DNA from: Paraburkholderia sp. PREW-6R | GTDB taxonomy: Bacteria; Pseudomonadota; Gammaproteobacteria; Burkholderiales; Burkholderiaceae | Assembly (NCBI RefSeq): GCF_039621805.1 | Contig: NZ_CP155076.1 | Span: 279,857 to 343,856, forward strand | Direction: 5' to 3' | DNA: 64,000 nucleotides | In this document: positions 27,788 through 37,159 of the stretch, in pieces | How positions within the stretch are numbered: the first letter of the stretch is position 1 | How the letters are laid out: every line of letters begins with the position of its first letter | Translations under genes and position numbers: made by a program | The notes under the pieces: model-generated | Told to the model about the DNA's origin: nothing | The model's input: only the letters and a program-made list of their open reading frames with translations | Databases searched by the model: none

Positions 27788-28757
27788 GGACGAGCACACG
27801 GCCGGTTGCATGGCGCGACTGGACATAGCCGGAGTGCCGCACAGCGTGGGCCCATAACGAGGCACCCGGACAATACCCCGGAGCATCCCTGAGTTCGCTA
27901 TCCTTGAGCACGATCTCGACGGCCCGCGCAAACGATTCCATAGGTATTTCGAGACGGCCTGGCAGGGTCGCCTTGTGGTGCGCGGCCTCGAAGGCATTCC
28001 AGAGTAGGGCCGCATCGCTGACAAGTCGATAACCTGCATCGAACGCCTGAGGCAGGTAAAACCTCGTGAAGCTCCACTGCGTGCCCTCCGGATAGGCAGT
28101 CTGGTCGTACCCGTTCAGACACGTGGCGACATCTTCGGCATTGCGGATGCCATGGAAGGCAAGTTCTTCGACCATCAGGCGCGCGACGATCTGCGTCTTG
28201 CCGGCGATCTGCAGCGCGCTCTTCTGGGCGAGCAGCTCCTGCTGACCAACGAGGAACGTGAACAGCTTGATCTGCTGGCGGTCGAGTGCGTCGTGTACAT
28301 CCCTCAGCCACTCGTATTCGTTTTCGTTGTAGCGTTGCGCCTCATCACAAAAGAGCAGAACCGTCCCGCTGCCAGCGCGAGCAGCCGCTTCCCGGATCCG
28401 CAACGATAGTCGCATGCGTTTCGCGGGGTTGGTGCCCGCGTTCGGATCATGATCGCCAACAGCTTCCAGCAGGTTTGAAAAGAATGGCCCTTCAGCGTGC
28501 CGCGGCTTGTGCTCGCACCGCGCGTGATAGCTCGTCACTTTGGGATATTCCCTGGCAAGCAGCAGGCGCACGTATTCTATCGAACGCGTCTTGCCGATCC
28601 TCGGAGCGCCGTAAATGAGTGCGCCCGTCACACGGTAGCGAAGACAGCTCACGACGAGTTCGTAGAATGATTCGATAGCCGGTGTGGCAATCCGGTAGTT
28701 TCCAGTGACGAGCGGGTGCAGCGACGGATCGACTGGACGCGAGACCTGAAGCGACAT
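27780..28757 (-). CDS. tniB: TniB/TnsC-type AAA+ ATPase
   Basis: A 325-aa transposition regulator. Walker A is GAPRIGKT at residues 50-57; a Walker B-like VLLFCDEAQ lies near residue 135. GRLEIPMESFARAVEIVLKD is in the C-terminal part. Such ATPases bind DNA and activate the transposase at the chosen target. AGGAGGGAGG precedes ATG 28757. It follows tniA by 38 bp and overlaps tniQ. A second, degraded copy with the same C-terminal sequence lies at 57160-57671. Confidence 0.88.
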   Translation of the reverse strand: MSLQVSRPVDPSLHPLVTGNYRIATPAIESFYELVVSCLRYRVTGALIYGAPRIGKTRSIEYVRLLLAREYPKVTSYHARCEHKPRHAEGPFFSNLLEAVGDHDPNAGTNPAKRMRLSLRIREAAARAGSGTVLLFCDEAQRYNENEYEWLRDVHDALDRQQIKLFTFLVGQQELLAQKSALQIAGKTQIVARLMVEELAFHGIRNAEDVATCLNGYDQTAYPEGTQWSFTRFYLPQAFDAGYRLVSDAALLWNAFEAAHHKATLPGRLEIPMESFARAVEIVLKDSELRDAPGYCPGASLWAHAVRHSGYVQSRHATGRVLVHA

Positions 28758-28795
28758 GCCTCCCTCCTGTGGGTACCACCTGTCAGTACAACCTG

Positions 28796-30782
28796 CTAAA
28801 AGACCTGCCCCGTTCCGATACCAAGCGTGCGCGGACGAACCGGTTCGACGGGTGCTGTATCGGCGACCACGTCGGTCCCCTTCGCTGTTTCCGCTGACGG
28901 TGTTGCTGGAATTGCATCTGATCCTGGCGGCCCTGGCGGTGTTCTAGCCGTTGGTGCGTTTGCGAGAAGGCGCAGCGTCCGCGCTGCATCTGAGGCCGCC
29001 CTACGAGACCTGCTTGCTGCGGCGACCTTGGTCCGTACGTAGGCGTCAATCGGATTTTCAGCTGGCAAGTGGGCCGAGCCCCTGCCACTTCTGGCCTTCA
29101 GTATTTCCCTGCGCAAGGTCAGGTTGTGCGGCATCACACGCCACGCACCTTGTGCATCAAGGACACCGACCTCGCTGCCATCAGCGAGGAACGCACGTAC
29201 GCAGCGCAGATCGTCAGCATTGATGTAGACGCGGAGCGATTGGCCAATCAGCTGGGCGCTGCTGGCAAGGACCACGTTGGTATAGCGCACGCCGAACAGG
29301 TTGATGTGAGGACGGACGCCGAGCGCAAGATAGCCGCGCACCCGGCAGTGCCGCGCGGATTGCATCAGGCATAACGTACGTCTGCGCACCTCGGGCAACC
29401 AAGCCAGCAATTGCACTCTTCCACGAACAAAGAATTCCATCGCTTCGAGCGGCGTCGCGCCATTCAGCCCACTGTGAGGCGTGCCGTGGTAGCTTGCAAT
29501 CGAATAAGTGATCAACTCGTCCAGTTCATCAAGCGACACATACAGTCGGAGGTTACGTTTTGGGTCGGCCAGCGCGCGGCGCAGGTCACGAGGATGGGAG
29601 CCCGTGTAGCCTGGGAGGCGTGAGGACAGCCTGCTGGCGATTGTGCCAAAGAAGCGCTCGATATACGGGCGCTCGTCCGGACTGTGTTTCGGTCCTGCAC
29701 TGACGACGCAACCAACGAACTCACAGAGTGCAGCCAGCGTTTCACCAGCGAGATTCGCCTTCGCATTGTCGAGTCGTATGCACTCCCAGCTGACGTAGGC
29801 AAGCTCGGGCAGGCGCTGTGACGCGAAACCGTCCTGCGGTTGGCAGGCAAGTCCGGGGATGGTGAAGGCGCGTACTGGCCGAGGTTCGAGCGCGTTCTCG
29901 ATCGTCTTGATCACATCGTAACGACTGTATTCGCGGGTCAGCGCCAGGTGATGACCGAGCACCACGCGCGTGCATACGTCGATGATCATTAGCAGCCACA
30001 CCCGCTCGATTTCAAACTCATGCTCGAATCCGAGCGGATCACGAATGACAACCTTCAGCCGCACATCGAGCCGGTGACCATCGAATTCGACGACCTGATA
30101 CGGCCGCGTCGCTGCGGGAGCAGGCGCATCGTCGGTTCGGGGTAGTCCCTTCAGGTGCGATGCGCCGGCAGCAGCCGCTACCATTCCAAAACCACGCAAA
30201 AGCTCCGCCTTCACCCGCGAGGACAGCGACCGGATCGCCCGCCCCGCGGTGTTGAACGGATAATCGGCGGCCGTCAAGCCCAGTTGCCTGCACTCCTGCA
30301 GAAATCTTTCGTGCAGGGCTCGCAAACCGTGCAGCCGGATTCGGATGCCGTCGTTCGAAGGTATCTGCTTGAGTGTCACGCGGCGCTGTCTGATCTGCAG
30401 CACGAGCCACGCCAGCGAGCATGGGATAACACTCAAACAGTAGCGAAAGCGCAGCCACGGCACCGCCCCGTTCGCCGCACTTGGTCACGGGCAGCAGGCG
30501 TGTGTATTCCGTCACGCGGGCATGAACGACAAGCGCACGAAAGCCATATATCCGCCCGTCGGCATGCAGCGAGAGTGCCCTGTCGAGAAACCGGTAGAGC
30601 TGTTTGCGGTTGACTCCAGTTACGGCCTCAATACTTCCAATAGTCTCATCTTTAGCATAACGCTCAATGGCGTCGATATGCTTCTGGACGCGACTACGCC
30701 CCGTGGCGTCGAGTTCTGTCCATGCGATGGTCGGCCACGAGGCGAGATCCAGTGTCTGGAATTCGGGACTACGGCGGCTCAT
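28796..30782 (-). pseudogene. tniA: TniA/TnsB-type DDE transposase, frameshifted
   Basis: The first frame (from ATG 30782, overlapping tnsA by ATGA) gives an N-terminal HTH region with AVTGVNRKQLYRFLDRAL and reads to FECYPMLAG. The protein then continues in another frame (WLVLQIRQRRVTLKQI) near 30410. That second frame carries the rve catalytic core: QVVEFDGHRLD (first Asp), RLDNAKANL (second Asp), and SPDERPYIERFFGT (Glu), then a basic C-terminal region ending at 28796. One base gained or lost explains it. Total length would be about 660 aa, normal for the family. Either a real lesion or a sequencing error; programmed frameshifting is not usual here. Confidence 0.8.
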
Positions 30783-31414
30783 GATTTGGCCCGGACCGCA
30801 ACAAAGCGCGTCAGAAACGACAGGCTTTCAGTGTGTAGCTCCAGCGCCTGGATGCGACCGCAGTGCAACAGTTCGAAGACAGCTGCGCGGATGAGCGCGG
30901 GGTCGCCAGTCGAGAACTCACGCTCTATCGTCATCAGCGATTGAGATGACACGACGAAGCGCTCGATCGCGCCGCGCAGCGAAGGCATGACGAGGCCGCG
31001 CGCGGCGACGAGTACGGGTAGCATACGCTGCCAGTTTCCGGTCCACACACGCGCAGCTGCCCTTTCGGCTGCATCAATGTGCCGCACGGCGAAGGCTTCT
31101 GGGTCGAAGTCAAGACGACTCCGCGGGCAATCCGTCGCCGGTGTCGGCTCCGATAGTACTACCAAGCATTCATCGTCATCAGACCTTGCCCAGAAGTCGA
31201 CGACACAGCGTTGCCCGTCGACTGCCATGAAGCCAGGCCGTTCACAGAATGACTTTGCAGCAGGATCCGCTTCGAGCATCAGCCATGCTTCGAAAGCGCT
31301 GCGCCTGTACAGCGTCAGACGTCGCCCTAGTTTCGGACTGAAGACGTCATAACGGTGCGCGCCGCGAGGACGCGGCAGCGTGAGCGGCTCGAAGCTTCGC
31401 AAAACGTCGACCAT
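30779..31414 (-). CDS. tnsA: TnsA-like endonuclease subunit
   Basis: A 211-aa protein. The N-terminal part has AWLMLEADPAAKSFCERPGF, then VDGQRCVVDFWARSDD, consistent with the E-x-D catalytic layout of TnsA-type nucleases that cut the 5' strand so that transposition is by excision. ATG 31414 is chosen because AGGTGG lies 5 nt before it; a GTG at 31423 is the alternative. It is first in the transposition operon and overlaps tniA. The C-terminal half with RGAIERFVVSSQSLMTIERE is reproduced in degraded form near 56.7 kb. Confidence 0.75.
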   Translation of the reverse strand: MVDVLRSFEPLTLPRPRGAHRYDVFSPKLGRRLTLYRRSAFEAWLMLEADPAAKSFCERPGFMAVDGQRCVVDFWARSDDDECLVVLSEPTPATDCPRSRLDFDPEAFAVRHIDAAERAAARVWTGNWQRMLPVLVAARGLVMPSLRGAIERFVVSSQSLMTIEREFSTGDPALIRAAVFELLHCGRIQALELHTESLSFLTRFVAVRAKS

Positions 31415-31458
31415 GTGGACCACCTGCCTGAGGATTTCATGGTCTAGGACGAACGTGA

Positions 31459-31585
31459 GTTGACAATTTTAATTCGCGCTAACGCGAAGTGACGACTTTA
31501 CTTCGCCAGTTAACGAAGCAATGTTGTCAATTCAATGGCTAAACCTTCGCCCCCGCGAGCACGGTGCAGTGACAACTTTCCTTCG
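31459..31585. repeat. Tn7-like right-end binding sites
   Basis: GTTGACAATTTTAATTCG at 31459-31476, AGTGACGACTTTACTTCG at 31488-31505 and AGTGACAACTTTCCTTCG at 31568-31585. They are the reverse complement of the left-end sites. The outer limit is near 31590, where homology of the recombinase gene resumes. Confidence 0.75.
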
Positions 31586-33388
31586 TTTTACGATTGTCGA
31601 GCGTGCGCGGTGGCTGCTAATTTGTCCACGTGCGTCTGCGGCTGGGATGCCTGCCTTCCGGCACAGCGTGGGAATCAGATGCCGGTTCAGGTAGTTATGC
31701 GGGATCATTTTCGCTCGATACGAGAACAGGAATTCAACCTGCTCGCCAGTCTTATTGTCGACGGCGAGCGGCTGGACCGGGCGCACTCGTTCCCAAGTCA
31801 GGACTGCTTCCCCAACGACGGCGTCGATTGGCTTGGAAAACGCTGTTCCAGTCTTGTGTACCGGAACATCGAGCATCCAGCAGTGCTCACCCAGATTTCC
31901 TGCCAACGGTTCCTTCCGCGCGCAGCCAACTCGCAGTCGTACGATTTCGTTGCTACGTAATCCAGCGAAGAGCCATACGATGCTCAATGCCCGCATCATC
32001 TCGAGTGGATAGTAACCGCCAGTGCAGCGACGACTCCCATGCAGATTGTCGCTGCCAGAAGCTGCGCTGCCGTGCAGGGGAAGATCACTCAACGTCAGAT
32101 TCAGCCCCGCCCAGAGAAGCTTGGCCCATAGATCATCGGCAATAGTGCGCGGCGAAGGCCCTATGAGTGATTTCACCGAACGGGGTGTCGCGAACGCGCG
32201 AGACGAATCAAAGCGACGCGGTATCCATGCCCACTCTTGAGCATCTGCAAAAAAGCACCGCATCGAATCGAGCAGCGCTTTTTTGGAGCGCGCTGCGATC
32301 GGTTTGCCAGATTTGCCGCTTAAGACGGCAGTGTTCCACACATAGTCTCCGACACGCATCCGGTCCACGGCGGCGACATATTCTGCTGCCGTTTCCCGCG
32401 TCCACTGATCGGCGCGGGTGATCTCGGGATGCTGGTCTTTCATCCAGCGACCAGCCTTCAGAATCCTGCTTCGAAACTGCCGGCGGCTATGTGCTGTCAG
32501 TGTGCTGGTCGCCTCCCATTGCTCCACCATCGTGACCCAATCCGAGGCAATATTTGCGATCCCCGCCGCATGTATGAATTCCCTGTCAACGGTATCGCGC
32601 ACCTTGGGCTCATCTAAAACTATCCCTAGCCCCGTCAGGGCACGTGTCAACAGGAAGAACAGGCAGCTGCGAGGAATCGAGTCGCACCAACGGACACGAG
32701 CTTCCTCGATGCGCTCGGCGGTCAGGGATTCAAGGTCCGGCTGTCTGTTCATGAGCAGGAGTTCGGCAACCATGCTCATCAGCAGTTTGTTGGAACTTCG
32801 ATAACCCCACTTCGCCGCGATATCTGTCACCCGCTTCAACGTCGCAGTAACATGGTCCTTGCCGAAAACCTTTTCTGCTAGGGCAGCCCGTTTCACTCCC
32901 TTGAAACAGGAGGTGTCGTTAAGACATTGGAGTAGATAGGCGACGGCGATCAACGCCTCTCGCTCACCACCAGCGCAAGTTATTACGTGGTTGGCCAAGG
33001 CAAGCGAACGTTGGCTCGTCCCTATCACCTCGCGCCAGACGGTGTTGTCCCATGCCCAGAATGTAGTCCTTTGCCGCGCACAGTGATGAAGAAGTATCAC
33101 CTTGACGCGATCGCTACATTCGCCTTCGCTGTCAACCACGGCAAGAGCGTCGTTGATCGGCGTCAGCAACCGCCCGACCCCAGCCAACTCGTCGAGTATC
33201 ACGCTTGCCTTGCGTTCGGTCCGCGTCGTCCCTGAAAGCCCGTATATCAGTATTCGTTGCTCTGCAGCTGTCAAAGCGCCGCCGCGGTCATAGGCCAGGA
33301 TTCGCAATGGCCAGGTCCAAGCACGGCGCCGCAGGCTGGCGTCTGAGTGCGCCCGGTAAGAGTTTTGTTCATGACGGTTACTGCCCAT
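31532..33388 (-). pseudogene. Large tyrosine recombinase, C-terminus cut off by the transposon
   Basis: The frame starts at ATG 33388, inside the 3' end of the preceding recombinase gene. About 600 residues read as an integrase of the kind found second in two-gene recombinase modules: LSIVWLFAGLRSNEIVRLR holds the first catalytic Arg, and QISSHRARSTI holds the His/Arg box. After RARSTI the sequence passes into transposon right-end DNA (VKRRKVVTAPC) and stops at 31532. The segment with the second His and the catalytic Tyr is missing, so it should be inactive. Confidence 0.8.
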
Positions 33389-34445
33389 CAGTAATAGCCG
33401 CTCGGGCTTCCACTCGCCACGCATGGATCTGCCGCATTGTCTTTGCGAACCGATCTGCCAGATCCTGTCCAGACAGATGAATATATTGGCGCGTCGTCTC
33501 CAGACTCTGATGGCCAGCAAATCGCGCGATTTCATGCAGTTGCCAGCCCGATCGAGCAAGATCGGTCAGACACAGATGTCGAAGCGTATGAGTAGAAAAC
33601 GCCGTCACGTCGGCGCGGAGGGCTATGGATCGGACAACCTTGGACCACGTCCACAACGTGATTGGCGCTCCATGATTGCGAGGTGACTCAGACAGGAACA
33701 AGGCGTGCCGATCTCGCCCTGGCGGCCGGTGCCGAAGGTAGTCCCGCAGCAGTTCTGCTGCCGTCTCCGAATACGGCACGATTCGCTCGCGTCGCCCCTT
33801 GGTTGTCTCGGCGCGGACGCGCAGCAATCGGTGCGCTGGATCGAGGTCGCTGCTGCGAAGCCGACACAACTCCTCCCGGCGAAGCGCTGCATCGTAAGCA
33901 AATGCCAGCATGCACCTGTTTCGCATCGGTTCTTCGCGAACCGCAGCGAGCAGGGTCGTCCACTGCTCTTCCGTTGGAATCCACGGTAGCTTATGAAATC
34001 TCTGGACGAGGCCTCGTTCGCTGCCCGCGCCAAAGCGACTGGATGACGTGTAGCGGCCGCGGCTGACAGGATTGGTCCTGAGTAGTCCTTCATCGATCAG
34101 AAACTCGAAGAGCAAACGGACCGCAGTAATACGCTGCTGCAATGTCGCATTCGATAAGAAACCCCCTGAGCCGGTCCGAGTCTCATTGGACCGCGATCGG
34201 CTCGGCCGGGTGCGCATCTCTCCGATATACCGTGCGATAACTTCGTGCGATGTGCCACGTAGGTCAACGCCATGCTCCTGTCCAAACCGTAGGAAGCCTT
34301 CGACCGCGTACATGTATGCCGTTATCGTATTTCTTGCCAGGCCGAGCGATGAGCAACTATCTATCCACCGGCGTGCGTAACAGTTTGAAGCGATCAGCGG
34401 GTATCGCTCCCAATCCGGTTTGACCAAAGCGCTGTCTGCACCCAT
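33378..34445 (-). CDS. Tyrosine recombinase (XerC/D-like)
   Basis: A 355-aa site-specific recombinase. The N-terminal SAM-like core-binding domain (residues ~15-135) is followed by a catalytic domain with LRREELCRLR (Arg), TETTKGRRER-type Lys loop, HTLRHLCLTDLA (His-x-x-Arg) and GHQSLETTRQYIHLSG (His and nucleophile Tyr). All catalytic residues appear present. GGGAG lies 8 nt before ATG 34445, preferred over a TTG at 34493. It overlaps the next recombinase by 11 nt, forming a two-gene module. A 25-bp inverted repeat directly upstream could be its substrate or regulatory site. Confidence 0.88.
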   Translation of the reverse strand: MGADSALVKPDWERYPLIASNCYARRWIDSCSSLGLARNTITAYMYAVEGFLRFGQEHGVDLRGTSHEVIARYIGEMRTRPSRSRSNETRTGSGGFLSNATLQQRITAVRLLFEFLIDEGLLRTNPVSRGRYTSSSRFGAGSERGLVQRFHKLPWIPTEEQWTTLLAAVREEPMRNRCMLAFAYDAALRREELCRLRSSDLDPAHRLLRVRAETTKGRRERIVPYSETAAELLRDYLRHRPPGRDRHALFLSESPRNHGAPITLWTWSKVVRSIALRADVTAFSTHTLRHLCLTDLARSGWQLHEIARFAGHQSLETTRQYIHLSGQDLADRFAKTMRQIHAWRVEARAAITDGQ

Positions 34446-34522
34446 GAATCGTTCTCCCGGAAAGCGGGTTGACGGTCGTCCAGTAACGGACAACGTGCAA
34501 GAAGCCGAATCGCCTCCGCCCC

Positions 34523-34587
34523 GGGTTATCCACCGGGCTGCTCGCCTCTTGCTATAGAAAAGCGGGCGGCAGCCCCGTGGATAACCC
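34523..34587. repeat. Inverted repeat upstream of the recombinase pair
   Basis: GGGTTATCCAC at 34523-34533 and its complement GTGGATAACCC at 34577-34587, each followed inwards by CGGGCTGCTCGCC or its near-complement. Arms of about 24 bp with few mismatches and a ~16-nt spacer. It may be a recombination (att) site, an operator, or a DnaA-box-like pair; TTATCCAC resembles a DnaA box. Confidence 0.6.
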
Positions 34588-34834
34588 TACGCCAATTCGC
34601 GCTTCCATGCCCTACGCCTATGAATTGACCTACCGTAGCACGACTTCAATTCCAAATAACTAAAACTATCCGCCCCTTCAGGGGTTGTGAGCGACATTGC
34701 TAATGTCAACCCACGTCCAAATATTGGGGTACGATTGCCACTTCTTTTATGTCAAATAGCTATCTTGTTGAGTAAGCGTTTCGGAACTATTTCCTTGCAT
34801 GTGGGTCGAAAAGTAGCATTTTCGCTTTGCTCAC

Positions 34835-34879
34835 GCCATGACGACTGGCCATAGAAGTACCGTGGCCAGTCGTCATGGC
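34835..34879. repeat. Perfect 17-bp inverted repeat
   Basis: GCCATGACGACTGGCCA at 34835-34851 and its exact complement at 34863-34879, with an 11-nt loop. The stem is strong enough to dominate folding of any transcript through here. There is no T-tract after it, so it is not a simple terminator. Confidence 0.85.
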
Positions 34880-34973
34880 AGGCTGCTTGTTGTTTAACCG
34901 AGGTGTCCGAGCGACACCGATAGCAACGCTATTGACGGTTCCAGCCTTTAGTTTAAAATTGTGGGTAATACGG

Positions 34974-35010
34974 CCCAACCCTCTGCGCAGTTTGCACGGT
35001 TGGGTTTTCT
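34974..35010 (+). terminator. Rho-independent terminator before abi
   Basis: CCCAACC at 34974-34980 pairs with GGTTGGG at 34998-35004 and is followed by TTTTCT. It ends the upstream hairpin-rich transcript 40 bp before the Abi start codon. Read-through or a separate promoter would be needed for abi. Confidence 0.75.
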
Positions 35011-35050
35011 CGTTAACGGGTCATAAAACAACAGGGCCATACCACTCGCG

Positions 35051-36052
35051 ATGCCCATCCCGTATCCGAAGCCACACCTGACCTACACCCAGCAGTTGGA
35101 ACTGCTGAAACAGCGGGGTCTCACCATTGACGATGAGCAGCACGCCCTCTGGCATCTCGAAAATCTGGGCTATTACCGGCTGAGCGGGTATTTTTATCCG
35201 TTCCGGGTGCTGGCGTCACGCGATCAACACGGCGTGACAGGCGAAGTCAACGGGCAGCGGTTATCCGAGTTCATCCCCGGATCGACATTTTCGCAGGTCG
35301 CCGAGCTTTACAAGTTCGATCAATCACTACGACTGCTTGCAATGCAGGCAATCGAGCGGTTGGAGGTGGCACTTAGAGCGAAGATTGCCTACCTGATGGG
35401 TTCAAAGCATCCCTGCGCGTATCTTGAGCCGACTCTTCTCGATCCGAAATTCTGCCAGGTACCGAGCGGCTCGCCTGGCGAGGCACCGCGTCAGTCGAAT
35501 TTCCAGACTTGGGTCGAGCAGCACGACAAACTGCTTGCTCGCTCGAAAGAAGACTTCATGAAGCACTACCGGAGCAAGTACGACCCGCCGGTTCCGCTCT
35601 GGATCTCGATTGAAGTCTGGGATTTTGGTCTGCTCTCTTATTACTTTTCTGGACTTCGGCAAGCTGATCGTCAGACGCTTGCCTCCGAACTCGGTATCCC
35701 AAGGAATGTTTTACTCGGCAGCTGGCTGCGCACCATTAGTCACCTACGGAATATCGCTGCCCACCACAGTCGCTTGTGGAACCGCTCGCTGACCGATAAC
35801 CCGAAACCGCCTGGTCGCAACGAGGTTGACGTACTGTGGCATCTTGCCGGCCCTCAGAATGCGCATTCCCGAGATCGCGTGTACGGCGCACTCGCCATCA
35901 CCCAATTTTTGCTCCAAGCGCTGCGCTTCGACGACGACTGGAAGCGTTCACTCAAGGCGCTTGTCGCCTCGTTTCCCACCTGCCCGAGTGTCGCCACAGT
36001 CGACGCGATGGGATTCCCTGCAGGCTGGGACGCTCTTGAACTTTGGAGCTAG
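35051..36052 (+). CDS. Abi_2 (AbiD/AbiF-type) HEPN abortive-infection protein
   Basis: A 333-aa protein. The start LTYTQQLELLKQRGLTI followed by LGYYRLSGYFYPFR is the signature of Abi_2 family proteins. HLRNIAAHHSRLWNR at about residue 237 is the HEPN R-N-x4-H motif associated with RNase activity. AMQAIERLEVALRAKIAY lies in the central helical domain. These proteins cause abortive infection by acting on RNA. ATG 35051 lacks a strong ribosome site, so translation may be weak or controlled. Only the hairpin region with its own terminator lies upstream; no protein antitoxin is adjacent. It sits between two recombinase modules, a usual defence-island setting. Confidence 0.88.
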   Translation: MPIPYPKPHLTYTQQLELLKQRGLTIDDEQHALWHLENLGYYRLSGYFYPFRVLASRDQHGVTGEVNGQRLSEFIPGSTFSQVAELYKFDQSLRLLAMQAIERLEVALRAKIAYLMGSKHPCAYLEPTLLDPKFCQVPSGSPGEAPRQSNFQTWVEQHDKLLARSKEDFMKHYRSKYDPPVPLWISIEVWDFGLLSYYFSGLRQADRQTLASELGIPRNVLLGSWLRTISHLRNIAAHHSRLWNRSLTDNPKPPGRNEVDVLWHLAGPQNAHSRDRVYGALAITQFLLQALRFDDDWKRSLKALVASFPTCPSVATVDAMGFPAGWDALELWS

Positions 36053-36313
36053 TCTTTAGGCGCAAATAGGCCGCTTCCTCGCGCTCATCCACGAGGCGGC
36101 GCACTACCTGCAAAACGCGTCGCTCGGCAGCCAGCGTTGCCCGCATCTTGGCACGGGCGACCAGGTCGGCAACCTCCCGGGTGATGCCGCCGTGAATGCA
36201 GCGAGGTCTGCTGTCGTTGTGGCGGCTTCGGTCGAAGCAGTGGGCGAAGCGACAGACGCGTCGGCGGGCAACGGATTGCCCGGATTGGCTCCAGCTGTTT
36301 GTGTCTTGTCCAT
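35952..36313 (-). pseudogene. Frameshifted small protein gene
   Basis: The first frame (MDKTQTAGANPGNPLPADA, Ala/Thr-rich, to AAFTA) is joined after one base change near 36190 to GITREVADLVARAKM, then RVLQVVRRLVDEREEAAYLR in another frame. The second frame runs into the opposite-strand 3' end of abi. It looks like a small helical protein of mobile DNA that has lost its end. Function unknown. Confidence 0.5.
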
Positions 36314-36648
36314 GAGCTTATCCAGGTGGGAAACCCGGTAAGCTTACCGCAACCGCAAACGTCGATATGCAGTCCGTCGATATGCCATCAAATTGGTGCG
36401 TTGAAGCGAAAAAAGCGGCATTCAGGAAATGAAAGTCGCGGCGCACGGTCTGACAGACTGCACACAGGCAACGGCGCCTTGAGCGTTCAACGCGATGGAT
36501 GGAGAGTAGCCGGCGAATGCCGCGCGAGTAGCGACAGCGGAATCGCGGCGGACTGCACCGCAATCGCCGGAGACTCTTACGACGGCACCCGCTGACGGGT
36601 CAGCGTCGAAGGAGCTGGTGGAATCGCTTCGCAACCGCCTGCAACCGA
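36314..36648. other. No recognisable gene
   Basis: About 330 bp between two broken genes. Short overlapping frames only, no repeats, no promoter or RNA that I can support. Confidence 0.5.
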
Positions 36649-37141
36649 TTACATGGCGAGCATCGATCCGCTGCACCGTTTTGCCCCGCAATAACAGACA
36701 TAGTTGGCGACAACTTCCGGCGTCGGCGCTTCTTCGATCGTCAGTCCATACGCGATAAACAGCTCGTCGCCCGGCATTACCTTCCTGATCGTCTCGATGA
36801 AAACCCGTCCCCGCTCGTCCTCGACTGCCTCGCAGTTCGGCCGGCACGAGTGGTTCAGCCAACGCGCGCTATTGCCGCCCACACTGCCATCAATCACGCG
36901 TCCGTCGGCCAGGCCGAAAATAAATGTCTGGCCCCGGCGCGCCAGAGCGTTTGTGCCTGGCCGCTGCCCGGCGCCAGGAGGTATTTTCGCCACGGTATTC
37001 AAGGATCCGCTCAACCGCAGCGATAGGCTGCAGCGCAAAAACGCCCCGCCCATGGATTGAAGATTTTCTGACCGTTACACGCCGCACTTTTTGCCCCTGC
37101 CATCCATGATGGCAGCGAGCATATCGGGAGCCGTGTGGCAC
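36649..37141 (-). pseudogene. SET-domain lysine methyltransferase, frameshifted
   Basis: The first frame reads RRVTVRKSSIHGRGVFAL and RILEYRGE, the start of a SET domain. Near 36935 the frame shifts and continues TFIFGLADGRVIDG, GNSARWLNHSCRPNCEA (the catalytic core NHSC motif), GDELFIAYG, and a C-terminal CYCGAKRCSG post-SET cysteine cluster. A one-base change explains the break. Small bacterial SET proteins of about 160 aa of this type occur in Burkholderiales. The substrate is unknown. If the base is a sequencing error the gene would be complete. Confidence 0.8.
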
Positions 37142-37159
37142 CGCGACCGCCCGCGTGTT

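Larger units (their letters stand above)
26985..31590. mobile_element. Tn7-like transposon without cargo
   Basis: About 4.6 kb. Inverted arrays of a roughly 17-bp site lie at both ends: CGAAGTAAATTTGTCAC-type sites twice at the left, and the complementary GTGACxACTTTxCTTCG-type three times at the right. Between them are four overlapping or near-adjacent minus-strand genes in the order tnsA, tniA/tnsB, tniB/tnsC, tniQ. The right end cuts into a tyrosine-recombinase gene. The exact termini and target-site duplication could not be defined by eye. The frameshift in tniA suggests it is immobile. Confidence 0.8.
34690..35010 (+). ncRNA. Candidate structured RNA upstream of abi (possible antitoxin RNA)
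   Basis: Several hairpins lie in series just before the Abi gene: GACATT/AATGTC at 34693-34707, a perfect 17-bp stem at 34835-34879, GGTGTC/GACACC at 34902-34918, ATAGC/GCTAT at 34920-34932, then an intrinsic terminator at 34974-35010. No protein-coding frame is convincing. Abi_2/AbiF proteins have been reported with an upstream non-coding RNA that restrains a HEPN RNase, which fits this layout. The 5' end and promoter are not defined; the boundary given is a guess from the hairpins. Confidence 0.45.

Noticed and set aside
29411..30613. Plus-strand frames opposite tniA
   Set aside because: Antisense shadows of the transposase gene.
34835..34879. The 17-bp hairpin as an integron attC or simple terminator
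   Set aside because: No attC core sites or integron integrase are near, and no T-tract follows.
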